A DNA stretch of 64,000 nt. Origin: CAZLMW01 sp964560875 (lineage in GTDB: Bacteria; Myxococcota_A; UBA9042). A program made the position numbers and the translations under genes. The stretch's first letter is position 1; each line of letters opens with the position of its first letter. The stretch covers positions 1 to 64,000 of the forward strand of contig CAZLMW010000032.1 in NCBI GenBank assembly GCA_964560875.1, given 5' to 3'. Positions 26,032-34,647 of this stretch are shown one piece after another. The notes beneath the pieces are model-generated. The model ran no database searches and had not been told where the DNA came from. It was given only the letters and a program-made list of their open reading frames with translations.

Positions 26032-27939
26032 ATGAATACGGCGAGTCGCAAATACCTGGTGGCGGTGGCTTTGATCACCGCGTTTTCACTGCCAGTTACG
26101 GCTTCGGCCATCACGATCGAAGAGGTGATGACCCTGGTTCGCCTCGGCATTCCGCCAGCGCAGATCAAGAAGAAGATCGCCAAGGACGGCACCGTCTACA
26201 AGCTGACGCCGCCCCAGATCCTCAAGCTCAAGCGCTCGGGCGTTCCCGACGAGCTGATCCGTCACATGCTGCAGACGTCGTCGAAGGCGTCGGGCACCAC
26301 GGGCGGCGGCGTTGTTGCCCCCGTGGTCAAGCCCAAAGAAGCGCCCAAGCGCCAGTTGACCGCCGCCGAGCAGGCCGCCGAAGAAGCGCGCATGAAGGAA
26401 GAGGCCCTGCGCCTCGCCGAAGAGCAACGCAAACGTGAAGAGGCCCAGCGCAAAGCGTTCGCCGGCAAGGTCCTCAAGCGCGGCCAGGCCCTCGCCAAGT
26501 CCGGCAAGTGGGTCGCCGCGGTGCAGGTCTTCACCAAGTTCGTCAACGACGGCGTCGGCGGAATCCCGTTCGCGCCCGACTCCGACGAGGCGTACTTCGC
26601 CACCTACGGCATCGCCAACGCACTCGCCCGCGCCGGTCTGCTGCAGAGCGCCGCCAACAAACTGCTGGACGTGGTACGTGCCGGCCCCGAGAAGATCTTC
26701 TTCGAGTCTGCGTTCAACCAGCTCCGCGCGCTGCGCCGCAAGATCAACTACCGGCCGCCCGAGCTCGAAGACCTCACCAAGTTCGCTGTCGTCAGCAAGT
26801 CCAAGGCGTTCCAGAGCGGCTTCAACTACTTCGTCGGCGAGTTTCTGCACGACTTCGGTCTCTCTGGTGAGGCCGTGCCCTATCTCGAGAAGGTCGCGCG
26901 CAACGCCTCCGACTACCCCCGCGCGCAGTACCTGCTTGGCCTCATCGCCTTCCAGGACGACGCGCTCGACGACGCGTCCAAGATCAAGGGCGCCAGCCAG
27001 GGCTTCCAGAACGCGGTCATCGCCGGTGAAGAACAGGACAACCTCGGCATCGTCGACCTCGGCTACCTAGCGCTGGCCCGCATGGCGTACGAGTACCAGC
27101 AGTACGACGCCGCGATTTACTACTACCGCAAGATCTCGAAGAACTCGCCCAAGCTCGCTCGCGCCTTCTACGAAGCCGGCTGGGCGTACTTCCTCAAGAA
27201 CGACGTGAGCCGCGCGCTCGGCACCTTCCACGCGCTGCACAGCCCGTTCTTCAAGCACCACTTCTACCCGGAGCTGTGGATCCTCGAAGCGACGATCTAC
27301 GTCAACGCGTGCCACCCCAAGAACGCCGAAAGCGCCATCAAACGCTTCAAGGACGACGTCCTCGTGCTCGGCCCGCCGCTGCGCGACTTCCTCAAGCGCA
27401 ACCGCCGCCCCGAAGACTTCTACAACGGCGTCCTGACCTCGGTGAACAAGCCCAAGACGGCCACCTTGCCGCGCCAGCTGGTCAGCCCCGTTCTGCAGAA
27501 CGTCGAGTTCTACAACCTCTACAAGACGATCAAGCAGATCGAGATGGAAGAGACCAAGGTCAAGAAGTTCATGCAGAAGCTCGGCCCGTTCGGCCAGGAG
27601 CTGCTCGCAAAGCTTGGTCAGCTCCGCAGCGAGCGAATCGCAGAAGCCGGTGTTGTTGTGCAGCGCACCCTTCGCGCGGTTCAGAAAGACATCGCCAACT
27701 ACCAGGACCGCTTGACCGAGCTCCGCATCGACCTCCAGGAACTCGAAATCACCAAGCTCGACCGTCAGATCGAGCAGGTCGAGAAGAAGGGAAAGGTGAC
27801 CGACAAGGTCGTCGAGGTTGGCGGCCAGATCGCCATCGCCGGTTCGGACTCGATGGTGTGGCCGTTCGAAGGCGAATTCTGGAAAGACGAAATCGGCGCC
27901 TACCGCTCGTTCCTCAAGAGCAAGTGCACCGCCGAATAG
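26032..27939 (+). CDS. Periplasmic TPR protein, GltC-like
   Basis: This 635-residue exported protein has a signal ending AFSLPVTASA. A short helical module ('IEEVMTLVRLGIPPAQIKKK', 'PPQILKLKRSGVPDELIRHM') resembles a domain found at the head of many myxobacterial periplasmic proteins. An Ala/Glu/Lys-rich coiled segment follows (about 105-150). TPR-type helical pairs come next ('VPYLEKVARNASDYPRAQYL', 'YDAAIYYYRKISKNSPKLAR'), then a C-terminal coiled coil (about 490-590). In Myxococcus, GltC is a periplasmic TPR protein encoded right after gltA-gltB, as here. The ATG at 26032 is chosen because GAGG lies six bases upstream; two ATGs at 26017 and 26020 are alternatives. Confidence 0.78.
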   Translation: MNTASRKYLVAVALITAFSLPVTASAITIEEVMTLVRLGIPPAQIKKKIAKDGTVYKLTPPQILKLKRSGVPDELIRHMLQTSSKASGTTGGGVVAPVVKPKEAPKRQLTAAEQAAEEARMKEEALRLAEEQRKREEAQRKAFAGKVLKRGQALAKSGKWVAAVQVFTKFVNDGVGGIPFAPDSDEAYFATYGIANALARAGLLQSAANKLLDVVRAGPEKIFFESAFNQLRALRRKINYRPPELEDLTKFAVVSKSKAFQSGFNYFVGEFLHDFGLSGEAVPYLEKVARNASDYPRAQYLLGLIAFQDDALDDASKIKGASQGFQNAVIAGEEQDNLGIVDLGYLALARMAYEYQQYDAAIYYYRKISKNSPKLARAFYEAGWAYFLKNDVSRALGTFHALHSPFFKHHFYPELWILEATIYVNACHPKNAESAIKRFKDDVLVLGPPLRDFLKRNRRPEDFYNGVLTSVNKPKTATLPRQLVSPVLQNVEFYNLYKTIKQIEMEETKVKKFMQKLGPFGQELLAKLGQLRSERIAEAGVVVQRTLRAVQKDIANYQDRLTELRIDLQELEITKLDRQIEQVEKKGKVTDKVVEVGGQIAIAGSDSMVWPFEGEFWKDEIGAYRSFLKSKCTAE

Positions 27940-28005
27940 TAGACGCAAGACGCCAGCGATAGGCGCGGCGACGAATCAGTCAGCGCCTCTGGGCGTTGAA
28001 CCCCC

Positions 28006-28060
28006 GGCCCCAGGCAAAAAACCGGCCAACTTGCACGACGCAACGAACTTGGCTGGGGCC
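28006..28060. repeat. Inverted repeat between the gltC-like and gltD-like genes
   Basis: GGCCCCAG (28006-28013) and CTGGGGCC (28053-28060) are perfect inverted arms around a 39-base loop. The loop contains a smaller GCCAA/TTGGC pair. It lies in the 150-base gap between two co-directional genes and is not followed by a T run, so it is more likely an RNA structure or processing site than a simple terminator. Confidence 0.5.
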
Positions 28061-28089
28061 CATACTCCCTCTCCCGTGAGCGAAACAGC

Positions 28090-31000
28090 ATGATGCAGAC
28101 CACGCGGAACCCGACCTCGCGGCTTTTCCTGGCCGCCGCCTTCCTTGCCGCAGCGCTCCTGGCTCTCCCCAGTATTGCGGCTGCCCAGGCGGCACGCGCT
28201 GAAGTTAGCGTCGGAAGCAAGTCGAAGAAGAAGAAGAAAGCCTCCTCGCTGTTCGACGAAAAGACGATCAAGAAGAAGAAGAAGGCCAAGAAGAAGCGCG
28301 ATCCGGACGAGCTCGTCAAAGGTGAGTTCGACTTCGAAAAGCTCGAGCAGCTGTCCTTCGATGAGCGCGCCCGTCGCCTCCAGGCCCGTAAGTCGCGCGC
28401 TCGTCGCAAGATGATCAGCGACATGGAAGACCTGATGGCGCGTCGTGGCTCGCGCTACGCCAACGCCGCGTCGATCTTCTTCCGCCTCGCCGAGACCTGG
28501 TGGGACGAGACGCACTACCAGTACTTGCTGCAGCGCGCCAACTACAACAAGAAGCTCAAGGCCTACGACGCAGGCACTCTCTCCGTGAAGCCGACCGAGC
28601 CAGTTGAGAACTACCAAAAGAGCATCGAGTACTACGAAAAAGTCCTCAGCCAGTTCCCCAACTACAAACGTATTGACGAAGTCGTCTACCGCCTTGGCAA
28701 AGCAGCGTTGTCGCAGGGCAAGGCGCTCGGTGATCGGGTTCTGTCGAACAAGGGCGTGCAGTACCTCAACCAGCTGGTTCAGCGCTACGCCCAGAGCCGG
28801 TACATCCCCAACGCTCACCTCGCGCTCGCCGAGCACTTCTTCGACGTCAACAACCTGACGCTCGCGAAGATGAACTACGAGCGCATCGTCCAGAACTTCA
28901 AGAACAGCCCGATGTACAACTACGCGCTGTACAAGCTCGGCTGGGTCTACTTCAACCTGCGCGAGTTCCGCCGCACGATCGAGACCTTCCAGGCGGTTGT
29001 CCGCGAGATCTCCAAGCAGGGCGGCAAGGCCATCGGCTTCCGCGACCAGGCGCTCAAGGACCTCATCCCGGCCTACGCGGAGCTCGAAAACGGCTGGCCC
29101 GAAGCGAAGGCCTACTTCCTCAAGGTCGAGGGCGAAAAGAAGATGTGGAAGGCCCTGTTGCGGCTCGCCAACATCTACGTCGCCAACGACAAAGACGACC
29201 TCGCGATCGCGCTCTTCGGTCACTTCATCGACCAGAAGCCCACCGACGCCCGCTGCGTCGACTGGTGGGAGCAGATCATCGACATCTACATCAAGCTCGA
29301 GGAGTTCGCGGGCATCGAGCAGGCGGTTCGCAAGTTCCTCGCGTTCACCGACGAGCGCACCAGCCCGTGGATCTCGGCCAACAAGGGCAACGCCGAAGCG
29401 ATCGACAAGGCGCGCGACATGGGCGAGCGGCTGCTGCTGTTTATGTCCAACCGCTTCCACCAGACGGCGCAGAAGAAGGAAGAGCAGCAAAAGGATCCCG
29501 AGGGCGCGCGGCCGTTCTACATCAAGGCTGCCAAGGACTACGCCGAGTTCGTGCGGCGCTACCCCAACAGCCCGAAGGCCTACATCGTCAACTTCTACTA
29601 CGCCGAGATTCTGTTCGACCACATCAAGGACTACAAGACGGCCAACAAGCAGTACAAGCGCGTCATCGCGCTCGATCGCAAGGGTGAATACGTCGAAGAC
29701 GCGGCGCTGGGCGTCATCTACTCGGTCGAAGAGCTGATGAAGCAGACCCACGCTTGCTACAAGGACGACAAGTGGAAGCACGACCCGACATGCCCGCTGC
29801 TGCTCGACCCCGCGGTCGGTGAAGGCACCAAGGTCGAGAAGACCAAGACCAAGCACGAGGTCACCGCCGAAGACGTCAAGAACGCCAACGTTCCCAAGAA
29901 GCGCCAGGAGCTCCACCCGCTCGAGGCCGACTACGTGATGGCGGCCGACAAGTATGTCGAGCTGATGGAAGCCCTCAAGAAGGAGAAGGGCGCCAAGTGG
30001 ATGAAGAAGAAGAACCGTGGCCAGAACGTGCCCGGCATCATGTACCTGGCGGCTGCGACGTACTACGAGCGCGGGCAGTATCCCAAGGCCATCGAGCGTC
30101 TCGAGAAGGTCTACAAGTACGACCAGGGCCGGCTCGAGTCCGAGATCGCCGTCAAGACCATCATTGATGTGTACGCGCGCCAGAAGAACTGGCCGCTCAT
30201 CGAGAAGTGGGCGCGAAGGATGGTCAAGCGCGGCAAACGCAAGCTGCGGCTCTTCAAGGTCAAGGACCTGCGCAAGTACATCGCCGTCGCGGTTGGCGAG
30301 CAGGCCCGCGAGATGGCCGAGCGCAAAGACTTCGACGGGGCGCATCGCAAGTACGACACCATCCTCCGCGAGTTCCGCCGTGACGAGCCCGAGTTGGCAG
30401 CAATCTCGCTCTTCAACAAGGCGACGATCTACGAGATCCAGAAGGAAGAGAAGAAGGCGATTCAGACCTACGAGGCGGTCGTCAAACAGTTCAAGAAGAG
30501 CAAGGTCGCGCCCGAGGCGATGTTCAACATCGGCATGATCTACGAGGCCCAGACGCAGTTCAAAGACGCGTCGGACTCCTTCCTCAAGATGGCCAAGATC
30601 CGCAAGAACAGCGACGCGGCCCAGGCGCTCATCAACTCCGGCGCGATCCTCAAGGCGCTCCGCCAGTACTCGGACGCCGCCAAGGTGTACGGCAACTTCA
30701 TCAAGCTCGCCAAGGGCCTGAAGGAAGGCCCGAAAGAGGACATCACACGTCTCAAGGCGCTGATTCCCGACGCGCACCTCGAGGTCGGGAAGGTCCATGA
30801 AAAAGACGGCAACCTGAAAAAGGCCATCAAGGCGTACGGCCTGGTCGCCAAGAAGATGAAGGACCGGCCTGAGCTGCGGATCGAAGCGATCTCGCGGTCG
30901 ATGGCGTTCATGCACGAATCCGACACCGCCAAGTTCAAGGCCGCCACCGCCAAGTACGAGGCGCTGTCCGACAAGAAGAAGGCCAAGAAGAAGCCGCCGA

Positions 31001-31761
31001 AGAAGAAGTCCAAGAACCGCAAGAAGGTCACCAAGCTCATCAAGCAGATCAAAGCGATCTGGGATGCGGAGCCGAAGGCGCGCAAGGGCATGGCCGTCTA
31101 CTACTACGCGCAGGCGCTGTTCATGGGTGCTGAGTACGTCTACGACGACTTCGCCAACCTGTCGCTGTCGGACGTCAAGAACATGAAGGGCCTCAAACCG
31201 ATGCTTGAGAAGCAAGCGAAGCTGCTCAAGGCGGCGGAGAAAGGCTACTTCGGCGTCATCGACACGACGGCGGCTGGACTGGGACGCGCGTTCGCGGCCG
31301 CGGCGGCGTTCAAGATTGGCCTGCTGTACTACCGGTTCAAGGAAGACCTCTTCAACGCGCCGCTGCCCAAGAAGATCGAGAAGCTCTCGGACATGGGCTA
31401 CACCGACGTCGAGGACCGCTACCGCGAGACGATCGAGAAGATCGCGGCGCCGATTGAAGAGCAGGCCCTCGTCGCGCTGCGTCACGCGATCAACGTCGCG
31501 CACAACCTTGGCGTCTACAACAAGTGGTCGCGTGAGGCGGGTGAATACGCCGCGAAGGTCAACCCGTCCGAGTACCCGACGGTCGAGAAGGACCCCAACC
31601 TTCCCAAAGCGACCACGGCGCTCAACCCCAACAAGACCACCGACCCCGCGACCAGCGCTGCGTTCATCACGCGCGTTCGCCGCGGCAAGTTCACCGTCTC
31701 CTTCAAGCCGAAGTCGATCAAGACCAAGGAAAAGAAGGCGGCCAAGCGCCAGTACAACTAG
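28090..31761 (+). CDS. Large periplasmic TPR protein, GltD/AgnA-like
   Basis: This 1,223-residue exported protein has a Sec signal (LAAALLALPSIAAAQAARA). A very basic Lys-rich stretch (SKKKKKASSLF, IKKKKKAKKKRD) follows, then a long array of TPR-like helical repeats filling most of the protein. Examples are 'NYQKSIEYYEKVLSQFPNYK', 'LALAEHFFDVNNLTLAKMNY', 'YYERGQYPKAIERLEKVYKY' and 'MFNIGMIYEAQTQFKDASDS'. A second Lys-rich block lies near residues 960-985. Size, export and TPR content match GltD/AgnA, the large periplasmic scaffold of the Myxococcus gliding machine. It is 30 bases upstream of the GltE-like gene, so the pair is probably one operon. The start could also be the adjacent ATG at 28093. 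No alignment was made. Confidence 0.78.
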   Translation: MMQTTRNPTSRLFLAAAFLAAALLALPSIAAAQAARAEVSVGSKSKKKKKASSLFDEKTIKKKKKAKKKRDPDELVKGEFDFEKLEQLSFDERARRLQARKSRARRKMISDMEDLMARRGSRYANAASIFFRLAETWWDETHYQYLLQRANYNKKLKAYDAGTLSVKPTEPVENYQKSIEYYEKVLSQFPNYKRIDEVVYRLGKAALSQGKALGDRVLSNKGVQYLNQLVQRYAQSRYIPNAHLALAEHFFDVNNLTLAKMNYERIVQNFKNSPMYNYALYKLGWVYFNLREFRRTIETFQAVVREISKQGGKAIGFRDQALKDLIPAYAELENGWPEAKAYFLKVEGEKKMWKALLRLANIYVANDKDDLAIALFGHFIDQKPTDARCVDWWEQIIDIYIKLEEFAGIEQAVRKFLAFTDERTSPWISANKGNAEAIDKARDMGERLLLFMSNRFHQTAQKKEEQQKDPEGARPFYIKAAKDYAEFVRRYPNSPKAYIVNFYYAEILFDHIKDYKTANKQYKRVIALDRKGEYVEDAALGVIYSVEELMKQTHACYKDDKWKHDPTCPLLLDPAVGEGTKVEKTKTKHEVTAEDVKNANVPKKRQELHPLEADYVMAADKYVELMEALKKEKGAKWMKKKNRGQNVPGIMYLAAATYYERGQYPKAIERLEKVYKYDQGRLESEIAVKTIIDVYARQKNWPLIEKWARRMVKRGKRKLRLFKVKDLRKYIAVAVGEQAREMAERKDFDGAHRKYDTILREFRRDEPELAAISLFNKATIYEIQKEEKKAIQTYEAVVKQFKKSKVAPEAMFNIGMIYEAQTQFKDASDSFLKMAKIRKNSDAAQALINSGAILKALRQYSDAAKVYGNFIKLAKGLKEGPKEDITRLKALIPDAHLEVGKVHEKDGNLKKAIKAYGLVAKKMKDRPELRIEAISRSMAFMHESDTAKFKAATAKYEALSDKKKAKKKPPKKKSKNRKKVTKLIKQIKAIWDAEPKARKGMAVYYYAQALFMGAEYVYDDFANLSLSDVKNMKGLKPMLEKQAKLLKAAEKGYFGVIDTTAAGLGRAFAAAAAFKIGLLYYRFKEDLFNAPLPKKIEKLSDMGYTDVEDRYRETIEKIAAPIEEQALVALRHAINVAHNLGVYNKWSREAGEYAAKVNPSEYPTVEKDPNLPKATTALNPNKTTDPATSAAFITRVRRGKFTVSFKPKSIKTKEKKAAKRQYN

Positions 31762-31791
31762 CCGAACAGCAGACTTAACGGATCTGAACTC

Positions 31792-33846
31792 ATGAAGAAC
31801 GTCAAAGCCATCCTCGCTGTCGGCATCGCGGCCGCCATTGTGCTCGCCGCGAGCCCGCTGACTGCGGGGGAAACCGAATACCTGCCCAAGCTCTCGGAGA
31901 AGGCGCAGGACTCGATGCGCGCGGGCCTTAAAGCCGCGCTCAAGCCCTTGCCCAAGTGCAACCAGCATCGCTTGTTGAAAAACGGTGCCTGCTGCCCGAT
32001 GGGGTATGCGTCGCTCGGTGAACGGTGCGCTCGCATCGCGCCCGCCACATGCGCAAACGTCGCGATCGAGAACCCGAGCGCCTGCAAGTTGACGCAGTGC
32101 GCACGCTATATCCGCGAAGTGCCCGCGCCGAAGATGGACAAGAAGGGCAAGCCGATGTGCAAGCTCGACGCCAAGGGCAAGCCGATCCCGAAAAAGGATG
32201 AAGAGGGCAACCCGGTCGAGGGTCAGTGCGAAGTCGAAATGGGCACCAAGGAAGTGCCGTGCCAGGCGTGGAAATCCGGCGTGCGCGACCTGACCTGCTT
32301 GCTCGATACTTACGAGTGCAAGAAAGCCGAGCTGGCTTCCGGACCCACGCGGTGGTGCGGCGACTGGATGAAGAAGATCACCGTGCCGCCGACACTCGAC
32401 GACGAGGGCAACCCCGTCGCTGGCAGCAAGCCGTTCGACAAGTTCATCCGCTGCCAGGCGGGTTCGGAGGGCTGCGACCAGGTTGTTCGTGAGTGCACCG
32501 GCCAGGAGCTGACGAGCAACAAGTCGGAGGGCTTTGGGCCGTGCAAGATCGGCGAGTACGTCAACCCCAAGAACAACACCTGCACCAAGTACACGTGTCC
32601 CAAGCACTGCACGACGCCCGATGGCCGTTGCGCCGCTTGTGGGCCCGACTACATCTCCGCCACCAAGTACTTCCAGGAGGCGTACAGCGCCGATGACCAC
32701 TTCTACGAGGCGTACTTCAACCACGCGATGGCGCTTGAGAAGCTCGGTCGCTATGAGGAGGCCGTCGCCATCTACCAGAAGGCGGCCGGTGTCAGCCCCA
32801 ACAACGCCCGCGAACGCAGTCTGCAGCTGTCGGCCAAGGCGTTCATGGCGCGATCGAAGGTGTCGCAGGCCAAGCGTCTTCTCGAAGCTGGTGAAAAGCA
32901 GAAGGCGGAGAGTTTGCTCACCCAGGCCCGCTCGGTGTGCGAGTCGATCCGCGGACAGGACCCGGACAACGTCGTCGCAAACAACGTGTTGGCCCTGTAC
33001 TGGCTGGAGAAAAACGACCTCAAGCTCGCCGAGAACTTCATCAAGCAGGTCTTGCGTGTCGATCGCGAAAACACGATCGCGCTCAACGTTCGTGGCCTCA
33101 TCAACCTGCGCACCAAGAAGAACGAGATCGTGAAGTGGATCCTCGGTGAGAAGGTGCTCGCCATCGACCCGGCCAACCCCGAAGCGTTCGCCAACCTCGG
33201 TCTCGCGTACGTGCGTCTCGGCGACCTTCCACGCGCCGTCGTCGCGTTTGAAAAGGCCGTCAAGCTCAAGCCCAACTCGGTGGCGGCCCGCCTCAACCTC
33301 GGCGCCATCTACATGGAGTACCTCAACTACAAGCAGGCCGAGCGACAGTACGGTGCGGCGCTCAAGCTCGAAGGCAACAACCTCGAGGCGCTGACCGGCT
33401 ACGCGCTTGCGATGGAGGGGATGCGCAATCCCAAGAAGGCTGCCGAGCTGTACGAGAAGGTGCTGAGCAAGGACAAGACCCGCCATGCGCTGCTCGTCCG
33501 TCTTGCGCTCATTTACGAAAAGGCTCCGTTCAACGACGGCAACAAGGCCGTGGCGTACTGGAAGCGATACAAGAAGGCCGCTGAGCTGCCGCCCGGCGCC
33601 GCAGTGAAGGCTGAACGTGACGCTGCGCGGCTTGAGTGGGCCAAGATCAAGAAGAAGCGCACGCCGCGCCGCAAGGGCAAGGCCGAGTTCCTCGCCAAGA
33701 AGGCGTCGATCCAGCAGAAGGTCACCAAGCTGACCATGCTCTACAAGAACGTCCTGGCGATCGAGAGCCGCATCATGGCGATCGAACAGGGCATGAAGCT
33801 CGAGAAGGAAGCGCGGGAAGAAGAGGCCAAGAAGCCCTCCACCTGA
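31792..33846 (+). CDS. TPR protein with Cys-rich N-terminal region, GltE/AglT-like
   Basis: This 684-residue protein has a Sec signal ending VLAASPLTAGE, without a lipobox Cys. An N-terminal region (about 45-285) contains many cysteines ('CNQHRLLKNGACCPMGY', 'CTKYTCPKHCTTPDGRCAAC'). From about residue 300 a run of TPRs follows ('AYFNHAMALEKLGRYEEAVA', 'AFANLGLAYVRLGDLPRAVV', 'ARLNLGAIYMEYLNYKQAER'). It ends in a Lys/Glu-rich coiled coil. The position directly after the GltD-like gene is that of gltE (aglT) in Myxococcus. The Cys-rich region ahead of the TPRs may be lineage-specific. The stop codon TGA overlaps the ATG of a possible small downstream reading frame. Confidence 0.77.
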   Translation: MKNVKAILAVGIAAAIVLAASPLTAGETEYLPKLSEKAQDSMRAGLKAALKPLPKCNQHRLLKNGACCPMGYASLGERCARIAPATCANVAIENPSACKLTQCARYIREVPAPKMDKKGKPMCKLDAKGKPIPKKDEEGNPVEGQCEVEMGTKEVPCQAWKSGVRDLTCLLDTYECKKAELASGPTRWCGDWMKKITVPPTLDDEGNPVAGSKPFDKFIRCQAGSEGCDQVVRECTGQELTSNKSEGFGPCKIGEYVNPKNNTCTKYTCPKHCTTPDGRCAACGPDYISATKYFQEAYSADDHFYEAYFNHAMALEKLGRYEEAVAIYQKAAGVSPNNARERSLQLSAKAFMARSKVSQAKRLLEAGEKQKAESLLTQARSVCESIRGQDPDNVVANNVLALYWLEKNDLKLAENFIKQVLRVDRENTIALNVRGLINLRTKKNEIVKWILGEKVLAIDPANPEAFANLGLAYVRLGDLPRAVVAFEKAVKLKPNSVAARLNLGAIYMEYLNYKQAERQYGAALKLEGNNLEALTGYALAMEGMRNPKKAAELYEKVLSKDKTRHALLVRLALIYEKAPFNDGNKAVAYWKRYKKAAELPPGAAVKAERDAARLEWAKIKKKRTPRRKGKAEFLAKKASIQQKVTKLTMLYKNVLAIESRIMAIEQGMKLEKEAREEEAKKPST

Positions 33847-33925
33847 TGGATCGAGGCGGCGACCTGATGGATTGGGCTGGCGACCTGGTGGATCGTGGCG
33901 GCGACTTGATGGATCGCGCTGGCCG
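33842..33925 (+). repeat. Four 21-bp tandem repeats
   Basis: The unit CCTGATGGATCGAGGCGGCGA occurs four times in a row with increasing divergence (33842, 33863, 33884 and 33905). The array begins in the last codon of the gltE-like gene. Since 21 is a multiple of three, it also encodes a heptapeptide repeat in the overlapping small frame. Confidence 0.88.
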
Positions 33926-34013
33926 TCACCAATCTCGAAGCGGCGGCGGCAGATCGAAGCGCGTTCTGATGCGTCGTATCAAACAGAAGGTCGTCAGGCG
34001 ATCGCTGGATTAA
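33846..34013 (+). CDS. Possible small protein with LMDRGGD heptad repeats
   Basis: A 55-codon frame opens with an ATG that overlaps the preceding stop as TGATG, a classic arrangement for translational coupling. The product would carry about 3.5 copies of a seven-residue unit (DLMDRGGD, DLMDWAGD, DLVDRGGD). A strongly basic tail ending 'MRRIKQKVVRRSLD' follows. It has no recognisable family, signal peptide or own ribosome binding site. The repeat could equally be non-coding tandem duplication in a spacer. It is listed because of the start/stop overlap and the phase-keeping 21-base unit; translation is unproven. Confidence 0.3.
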   Translation: MDRGGDLMDWAGDLVDRGGDLMDRAGRHQSRSGGGRSKRVLMRRIKQKVVRRSLD

Positions 34014-34066
34014 GGTCTTGGAGCCCCGGAGCGTGACAGTTGGGCAGGGCGAAAAAAGCTTTTCGC

Positions 34067-34096
34067 TTGCTGCACATGGGACGGTTCCGGTACTCT
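34067..34096 (+). promoter_or_regulatory. Possible sigma-70-type promoter
   Basis: TTGCTG and TACTCT are separated by 18 bases, about 45 bases before the small exported-protein gene at 34139. An AT-rich AAAAAAGCTTTT palindrome lies just upstream. The match to consensus is moderate, so this is a weak call. Confidence 0.3.
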
Positions 34097-34138
34097 CCGC
34101 GCGCGCCGCAGAAGCGGTGCACTGAACATGGAGTTAGC

Positions 34139-34396
34139 ATGAGCACTCTGCACCGCATCGTGACCGCACTCGTCGCCCTCGGACTCGTCATGGCAATGGC
34201 CAGCCCGGCGCTCGGAAAGAAGGTCAAATCGCGCTTCTACGACTTCTCCGATCAGCTGATCGATGGCGAAGTGAAGAAGCCGAGCACGATGTACATCGAC
34301 ACCCGCACCCGCGCGAAGTTCCAGAAGCTGCTCCGGCTCAAGAAGTCGTTCCGGCAGGCGATGATCGACAGCAGCAAAGAGCCGATCCTCAAGTAG
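34139..34396 (+). CDS. Small exported protein downstream of the gltE-like gene
   Basis: This 85-residue protein has a signal peptide (TALVALGLVMAMASPALG) and a mature part of about 60 residues. The mature part is rich in basic and aromatic residues ('KKVKSRFYDFSDQLIDGEVK', 'PSTMYIDTRTRAKFQKLLRL') and reads as mixed alpha/beta. GGAG five bases before the ATG fixes the start. I do not recognise a family by sequence. In Myxococcus gltF follows gltD and gltE, so by position this could be a GltF counterpart; that is an inference from synteny only. The 'D.LIDGEV.KP' phrase is a useful search seed. Confidence 0.75.
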   Translation: MSTLHRIVTALVALGLVMAMASPALGKKVKSRFYDFSDQLIDGEVKKPSTMYIDTRTRAKFQKLLRLKKSFRQAMIDSSKEPILK

Positions 34397-34399
34397 CGT

Positions 34400-34413
34400 T
34401 CGCGACGTCGCGA
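34400..34413. repeat. 14-bp perfect palindrome
   Basis: TCGCGACGTCGCGA is perfectly self-complementary and starts three bases after the stop codon of the small exported protein. It has no T tract, so it does not look like an intrinsic terminator. It may be a protein-binding site or chance in GC-rich DNA. Confidence 0.5.
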
Positions 34414-34647
34414 GCCGCGCCAACCCGGCGCGCCTCAACGAACTGTCACGCCCGATCGAACTGTCCTGCTCGACGGTTTCGGATCGCAGAGGACGACGCG
34501 GCGGCGTCACCCCGGCACGACGATCGCTTTGAACCCGCCGACGCCCTGTCGCCGCGGCCAAGGTCCGAGCCCAGCCCGCTCCAGCAAAACGCTGACCCGC
34601 TCCGACGTCCGCCCCTCGGCGACGCGACGCGCGATGGAGAGCAAGTC

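Noticed and set aside
27976..33486. A continuous 1,836-codon open frame on the minus strand
   Set aside because: It is antisense to the two TPR genes, which have signal peptides, TPR patterns and sensible boundaries. The antisense product is Leu/Val/Arg/Asp-rich without domains, as expected from codon bias in GC-rich DNA.
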